Below, one piece after another: positions 15,809-19,625 of a DNA stretch of 19,625 bases. Every line of letters starts with the position of its first letter. The first letter of the stretch is position 1. The notes under the pieces were generated by a model that did not search any database, was not told the DNA's origin, and saw only the letters and a program-made list of their open reading frames with translations. This DNA comes from Chloroflexi bacterium RBG_16_57_11 (GTDB taxonomy: Bacteria > Chloroflexota > Anaerolineae > Anaerolineales > UBA4823): contig MGNS01000002.1 in the NCBI GenBank assembly GCA_001795165.1, positions 21,350-40,974 of the forward strand, written 5' to 3'. A program made the translations under genes and the position numbers.

Positions 15809-17198
15809 ACTTCGCATTCCTCCAGCCAGAATCAAGATCTAATCCCAAGGTTTTCAGCTCATCTCGCACCTGGTGATACACCCCCAGCCATTCTTCGCCC
15901 GGCTCGAGCGTATCAGTGTCGTAAAGCTCGGGGAAGGGCTTGCCCAGATTAGGAGTGGCGAGGGTGTGCTCGTAGCGGCCAAGGCACGCCAGGACGATTT
16001 CGTTTGCTTCAGCCCGCTTCAGCCCCAGGGCGGCGTGCGCCACTTCTGCCTGGAAGCGGGCCTCCAGGCCGCTGGTGTGATCGGTCTCGTTGCCGGCGGT
16101 GGCGCCCACACCGTGCTGGTTCAGCCCGCAGACCGTGCCAATCAGCGCGCCGGCCGCCACCTCCCACAGCACCTGAGTGGTCCCCAGGCCGGATACCGTG
16201 TACAGGTCGTTCACCGAAATGATCGGGGTATGGCTGGCCAGCGCCTGCCCGGCCATAGCCTGCACCCATAAACCCATGCGGTCGGTGTTGTTGCTTCGCA
16301 TCAGGTGCATATGTCCCATGAAATGGTACGAGGCGTTGTAACAGATCACCCCGAGCAAATGGCTGGCGACGGTGATGATGGCGGTGCCTTCCGCGCCGCC
16401 GCCCAGCCCGCCGATCAACGGGGTCATCAGATCGACGATGTGCATCCCAACGCTGCTGAGGTGCGCCACACGGGAGAGCTGGTCGTAATTCGTGCGCAAT
16501 TCAGGCATCTGGGCGATCAACAGGCCATCCGATGGGCGCAAGCCGGAGGCGGGGTCCAGGCTGGCCATTTTCCCGGCGCAGGTCAAGGATACAGCGTTGT
16601 CTTCGATGTGCATGCCGGGGCGTCCGGCCTTGCGCACCGCCTGGCGGGCGGAAGCCGCCTCGGTCCGGGCAGCCAGGATCTCCAGCGGAGAGCCGGGGAT
16701 GATCGCCTGGCCCATGTAGGAGGAAATTGACCCATGTCCGAGACAGTCCACCAGCGGCTCCTGGGCACAGCTTTGCAGGATTAGAGGATGGTAGCGCTCG
16801 CTGCACGGTGTGCCGGTGGGGCCGCTGTGCATGCGGCAGGGCAGGCTGCTTTCCACGCCCCGGTGCTGCTCGACCACCGCGTCCTTACCCGTACCCAGCA
16901 CCACCTTGCTCGGTGCGGCGGCAACGGCTTCCAGGATTTCGCGGCGGGAAAACAGGATGCGCCGCTCTGTGCTCTGGTTGTAGGCGCCCAGGTCGACGAA
17001 CAGGTCCACCGCCGCCTGGAATAACCGGCTGACCATCTCATCATCACCTGGGACAAGCACCTGGGGATCGAACTTGAGGGAGTAGGTCTTGACCAGCTGG
17101 CGCACGCGCTGGCTGAGCGCCCGGTCGTAATCCGCCTCACGCATGAATGGGCCCTGTTCAGATCTCCTGACGATTTCTGGTAACCAGCTATGCTGCAT
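15792..17198 (-). CDS. MtmB-family corrinoid methyltransferase without pyrrolysine (M4)
   Basis: 468 residues from the ATG at 17198, preferred over the GTG at 17204 because GGAG (17206-17209) is seven bases from the ATG but one base from the GTG. Landmarks of the MtmB family are GAYNQSTERR, GTGKDAV, SGPTGTPCSE, SPLEILAARTE, AGRPGMHI (191-198), GGLGGGAEG, HFMGHMHL and SGLEARFQAEVAHAALG. The residue in the pyrrolysine position is Glu199, a striking change to a charged side chain; there is no in-frame stop. By eye it groups with M1 (shared YH...H region and D-x-Y before the VSG/KSG loop). It is the first gene of the long minus-strand operon, under the promoter at 17293-17321, and overlaps corrinoid protein B. 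Substrate unknown. Confidence 0.9.
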   Translation of the reverse strand: MQHSWLPEIVRRSEQGPFMREADYDRALSQRVRQLVKTYSLKFDPQVLVPGDDEMVSRLFQAAVDLFVDLGAYNQSTERRILFSRREILEAVAAAPSKVVLGTGKDAVVEQHRGVESSLPCRMHSGPTGTPCSERYHPLILQSCAQEPLVDCLGHGSISSYMGQAIIPGSPLEILAARTEAASARQAVRKAGRPGMHIEDNAVSLTCAGKMASLDPASGLRPSDGLLIAQMPELRTNYDQLSRVAHLSSVGMHIVDLMTPLIGGLGGGAEGTAIITVASHLLGVICYNASYHFMGHMHLMRSNNTDRMGLWVQAMAGQALASHTPIISVNDLYTVSGLGTTQVLWEVAAGALIGTVCGLNQHGVGATAGNETDHTSGLEARFQAEVAHAALGLKRAEANEIVLACLGRYEHTLATPNLGKPFPELYDTDTLEPGEEWLGVYHQVRDELKTLGLDLDSGWRNAKYDGTF

Positions 17199-17228
17199 AG
17201 GCACACTCCAGGATCAAAAGATTGAAAC

Positions 17229-17243
17229 CCCGCTTGAAGCGGG
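17229..17243 (-). other. GC-rich stem-loop in the leader of the large operon
   Basis: CCCGC (17229-17233) pairs with GCGGG (17239-17243) around a five-base loop, in the leader between the predicted transcription start and M4. On the transcribed strand it is followed by GTTTCAATCTTTT, so a weak attenuator is possible. It may equally be a stability element. Confidence 0.35.
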
Positions 17244-17262
17244 AGAGCCCAAAAAAATATGT

Positions 17263-17311
17263 GTGTCGGTCAAATGAACGAGAGCTGACATCATCCTAGT
17301 GTCGGTCAAAT
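17263..17311. repeat. Two direct 13-bp repeats, operator candidates
   Basis: GTGTCGGTCAAAT occurs exactly at 17263-17275 and 17299-17311, start to start 36 bp. The second copy sits inside the spacer of the predicted promoter of the minus-strand operon and the first just downstream of the predicted start of transcription. That placement is typical for repressor sites. The divergent TetR-type protein is the obvious candidate, the GntR-type protein the alternative. Confidence 0.6.
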
Positions 17312-17321
17312 CGCCTGTCAA
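17293..17321 (-). promoter_or_regulatory. Promoter of the eleven-gene minus-strand operon
   Basis: On the minus strand TTGACA (complement of 17316-17321) and TAGGAT (complement of 17293-17298) are separated by exactly 17 bases, an excellent sigma-70 pair. Transcription would start near 17286, leaving a leader of about 90 bases before M4. Confidence 0.65.
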
Positions 17322-17327
17322 GTGACA
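17316..17327. promoter_or_regulatory. Short inverted repeat over the -35 element
   Basis: TGTCA (17316-17320) and TGACA (17323-17327) form an inverted repeat around two bases, covering the -35 hexamer of the operon promoter. It could be an additional binding site for one of the regulators in this window. Confidence 0.3.
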
Positions 17328-17449
17328 TTTATCCTTAAAATTCGATGGTTTTTGACACTTGCCACACCAATATGACCCGGTTTACGATTAGTCCAGGTGA
17401 TTTTCATCCAGTAGAAAGCGCGCTGTCTGTTTAAATAGTCAGGGAAACA

Positions 17450-18382
17450 ATGAACTCCTCTCCTTCCCAAGAAACGCTGCTCGCCCAGCAAAATATCCTG
17501 CGTGCGGCCCAGCAGGTACTGGCCCGCAAGAAAGTCAGTGGTACGCGCATGCGCGAGATTGCCCGTAGCGCCGGCATCAGCCTTGGAACGCTGCATTATT
17601 ACTATCCGTCCAAAACCGGCCTGTTCCTGGCTGTATTGGACGAGATGCAAAAATACTTCGAGATGCGCCAGAAGCAACTGATATCGCATGACCTGGACCC
17701 GGCGGGAAAAATCCGCCTGTTCTCCGATCAGCAGCAGCAGCTTTTGGTAGAGATTCCGCAGGTGGAAGAAATCTTCCTGGATTTCTGGGGCCATGCTATG
17801 GTGGACCCCGAGGTGCACGATAAAATCCTGTCCATGTATGCTGCCTGGCGGCGGGATATTCACCTGGCGATCGACCAGGGGATCGAATCTGGCGATTTCG
17901 ATCCGGATTGTGCTGGAGTGGCGCCCGACCTGTTCATCGCTCTGATGGAGGGGATTGCGCTGCAATATCTGCTAGATAAACCGCAGATCGATTTAGAGAC
18001 AGCGTTCGAGGCGGTCAACCAGGTTATGATGAATTGGCTGAGCTGTGGTTCCACACATGCCGTTTCGCAGGAACAACAGGAAGCCGGCTCTGACCGGGAA
18101 CCCTACCCGAGCGATCTGAGCGAGACGCAGTGGCTGCAAATCGCCTCGCTGTTCGGCCCGGCGAAGGGAGGTGGCCGGCCGCGCACCACCGACCTGCGCG
18201 AAATCATCAACGCACTGCTGTATAAAGTTACTTGCAACTGCTCCTGGCGCATGCTGCCGCACGATTTTTCGGGCTGGCAGACGGTGTACGCGTACGACCG
18301 TACGTGGAGCGCCGATGGCACGCTGGAAAAGATCGGCCTCGTCCTGGGGATCGACCTGGTCCATAAAGGCAAAGACGCATGA
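17450..18382 (+). CDS. TetR-family regulator fused to an IS5-type transposase N-terminal domain (DUF4096)
   Basis: 310 residues in one open frame. Residues about 14-60 are a TetR DNA-binding domain (MREIARSAGISLGTLHYYYPSK is the helix-turn-helix), and about 75-200 the helical ligand-binding part ending NQVMMNWL. After a polar linker, residues 218-295 read YPSDLSETQW, GGRPRTTDLREIINALLYK and WRMLPHDFSGWQTVY, the DUF4096 domain normally found at the N-terminus of IS5-group transposases. The transposase DDE catalytic part is absent. Ordinary TetR proteins end near residue 200, so this is a fusion, by domestication or by insertion and loss of the rest of an element. AGGGAA precedes the ATG by a few bases. 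The gene is divergent from M4, whose promoter it likely controls, and its stop overlaps the next gene as ATGA. Confidence 0.88.
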   Translation: MNSSPSQETLLAQQNILRAAQQVLARKKVSGTRMREIARSAGISLGTLHYYYPSKTGLFLAVLDEMQKYFEMRQKQLISHDLDPAGKIRLFSDQQQQLLVEIPQVEEIFLDFWGHAMVDPEVHDKILSMYAAWRRDIHLAIDQGIESGDFDPDCAGVAPDLFIALMEGIALQYLLDKPQIDLETAFEAVNQVMMNWLSCGSTHAVSQEQQEAGSDREPYPSDLSETQWLQIASLFGPAKGGGRPRTTDLREIINALLYKVTCNCSWRMLPHDFSGWQTVYAYDRTWSADGTLEKIGLVLGIDLVHKGKDA

Positions 18383-19625
18383 ACAAACCAGGCCTGGAAC
18401 ACTGGGTAATCGGCCGCTCGCCCGCCCGGCTGGAGGCGCTGGAAAAAGCCATCGGCAGGGCGCTTTTTCCAGGCGATCTACACATAGACGGCCAGGCTTA
18501 TCTGAAGGTAGTGTTCGCCCGCCGCCCGCACGCCCGTATCCTGCACATCGACGCGAGCCTGGCGCTGGCAATGCCCGGCGTCCTGGCAGTCTTGACCGCA
18601 CAGGATGTGCCGGTCAACCGCTATGGCATCGAGATCCCCGACCAGCCGGTGCTGTGCGCCGACCGGGTGCGTTATTGCGGCGACCGGGTAGCGCTGGTGG
18701 TGGCCGAAAGCGAGGCGCTGGCGGCGCAGGCTGCCAACCGGGTGCGGGTGGAGTACCAGGACCTGCCGGTGCTGGATAGCCCGTCCGCTGCCTTGGTACC
18801 CGGCGCCCCCATACTGCATGCGGAAAAACCCGATAACGTTTTAGTTGACTATTATGTTGAGTGCGGGGATTTATCCGCTGGCTTCGCCCAGGCCGATTTC
18901 ATCCTCGAAGAGAGCTACCACACCGGCACCCAGGAACACACCTACCTGCAACCGGACGCCGGGCTGGCCTGGATCGACGAGGATGACCGGCTGGTTTTGC
19001 ACAGCGCAGGACAATGGGCGCATGACGACCGGCGCCAGATCGCCACCTGCCTGAACCTGCCAGAGGAGCAGGTGCGGGTGCGTTATGCCCACATCGGCGG
19101 AGCGTTTGGCGGCCGGGAAGATCTCAACCTGCAGGTTTGCCTGGCCCTGGCGGCCTGGAAGCTACGCCGCCCGGTAAAAGCCGTATGGACCCGGGAGGAA
19201 ACCACCATCGGTCATCCCAAGCGCCACCCGATGCACATCCGCCATCGCTGGGGCGCTACCCGCCAGGGTAAGCTGGTCGCTCAGGAGATCGAGATCGTCG
19301 CCGACGCCGGGGCATACGCCTCGACCAGCGCTTCGGTGCTCAGCACCACGGTGCAGATGTGCAGCGGACCGTATGTCGTCCCCAACGTGCGGGTGGAGGC
19401 GCGGGCGGTGTACACCAACAACCCGGTCAGCGGTGCCTTCCGCGGCTTTGGCGCACCGCAGGCGGTCTTCGCTGCCGAGGCGCACATCGCCCGACTGTCA
19501 GCGGCGCTGGGTCTCGACCCGGTGGAGCTGCGCCTGTACAACCTGGTCGCCGAAGGGTCGCACACGGCAACCAATGGCCGGCTGCCGCCCGGCGTGAGCG
19601 CCCGAGAGACACTGGAAGCCGCTGC
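18379..19625 (+). CDS. Xanthine-dehydrogenase-type molybdenum-binding subunit (second), cut by window end
   Basis: An open frame from the ATG at 18379 to the end of the window, 415 codons with no stop. It has the N-terminal hammerhead domain (about 15-135, ending VEYQDLPVLDS) and the first molybdopterin motifs: GGAFGGRED at 240-248 and FRGFGAPQ near 355-362, followed by LSAALGLDPVELRLYNLV. The C-terminal half, with the catalytic Glu, lies beyond the window. It differs clearly from the first molybdenum subunit, so two distinct hydroxylases are encoded here. The start overlaps the TetR-fusion stop as ATGA, with AAGG nine bases upstream, so the two are probably translated together. Iron-sulphur and FAD subunits may follow outside the window. 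Substrate class is an N-heterocycle or aldehyde; not decided by sequence. Confidence 0.9.
   Translation, partial: MNKPGLEHWVIGRSPARLEALEKAIGRALFPGDLHIDGQAYLKVVFARRPHARILHIDASLALAMPGVLAVLTAQDVPVNRYGIEIPDQPVLCADRVRYCGDRVALVVAESEALAAQAANRVRVEYQDLPVLDSPSAALVPGAPILHAEKPDNVLVDYYVECGDLSAGFAQADFILEESYHTGTQEHTYLQPDAGLAWIDEDDRLVLHSAGQWAHDDRRQIATCLNLPEEQVRVRYAHIGGAFGGREDLNLQVCLALAAWKLRRPVKAVWTREETTIGHPKRHPMHIRHRWGATRQGKLVAQEIEIVADAGAYASTSASVLSTTVQMCSGPYVVPNVRVEARAVYTNNPVSGAFRGFGAPQAVFAAEAHIARLSAALGLDPVELRLYNLVAEGSHTATNGRLPPGVSARETLEAA

Noticed and set aside
17221..17250. ATTGAAAC followed by a GC-rich palindrome, resembling part of a CRISPR repeat
   Set aside because: Only one copy is present, there are no regularly spaced repeats and no cas genes in the window.
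17352..17357. TTGACA upstream of the TetR-fusion gene as its -35 element
   Set aside because: The position 17 bases downstream holds ACCCGG; the nearest AT-rich hexamer gives a spacer of only 13 bases, so no promoter could be supported.
18090..18382. A stand-alone insertion sequence or transposase gene
   Set aside because: The transposase-like domain is in frame with the TetR protein, has no start signal of its own, lacks the DDE catalytic part, and no terminal inverted repeats or target duplications were seen.

Overview
The window looks like one anaerobic-type catabolic island from a bacterium, probably a member of the Chloroflexota (Anaerolineae-like). The pointers are a lipoprotein with a long Thr/Glu/Pro-rich linker, moderately high GC, and a small HAD-like hypothetical protein of a kind I associate with that phylum. 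This placement is inference. No rRNA, tRNA, CRISPR array or intact insertion sequence is visible.

Layout. Positions 1-93 hold the end of an upstream region with a likely terminator. A GntR/HutC-family regulator (94-852, minus) is divergent from a first MtmB-family methyltransferase (here M1, 975-2351, plus), which is followed by a small HAD-like protein (2441-2935, plus). From 17198 down to 2949 eleven genes lie on the minus strand, closely spaced or overlapping: MtmB-family M4, corrinoid protein B, corrinoid protein A, MtmB-family M3, a BMP-type substrate-binding lipoprotein, a double ABC ATPase, two permeases, an amidohydrolase, MtmB-family M2 and a xanthine-dehydrogenase-type molybdenum subunit. 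Divergent from M4 is a TetR-family regulator carrying an IS5-type transposase N-terminal domain at its C-terminus (17450-18382, plus). It overlaps by four bases with a second molybdenum hydroxylase subunit that runs off the end of the window (18379-19625).

The central observation is four paralogues of the pyrrolysine enzyme monomethylamine methyltransferase (MtmB), all close to its length, with none carrying an in-frame stop codon at the pyrrolysine position (Leu, Met, Thr and Glu instead). With two corrinoid proteins they form the substrate side of a corrinoid methyl-transfer system. The company they keep (nucleoside-type BMP ABC importer, purine/cytosine-deaminase-like amidohydrolase, purine-type molybdenum hydroxylases) suggests import and stepwise demethylation, deamination and hydroxylation of an N-methylated heterocycle, for example a methylated purine. 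The substrate is inference. The reductive activase and the second methyltransferase (to tetrahydrofolate or another acceptor) needed to complete such a system are not in the window.

Regulation. Both MtmB-led units have a divergent regulator. The minus-strand operon has a good promoter (TTGACA, 17 bp, TAGGAT) whose spacer contains one copy of a 13-bp direct repeat, with the second copy just downstream. The core of that repeat, TTGACCG(A/T)CA, also occurs in the gntR/M1 divergent region, hinting at shared control.
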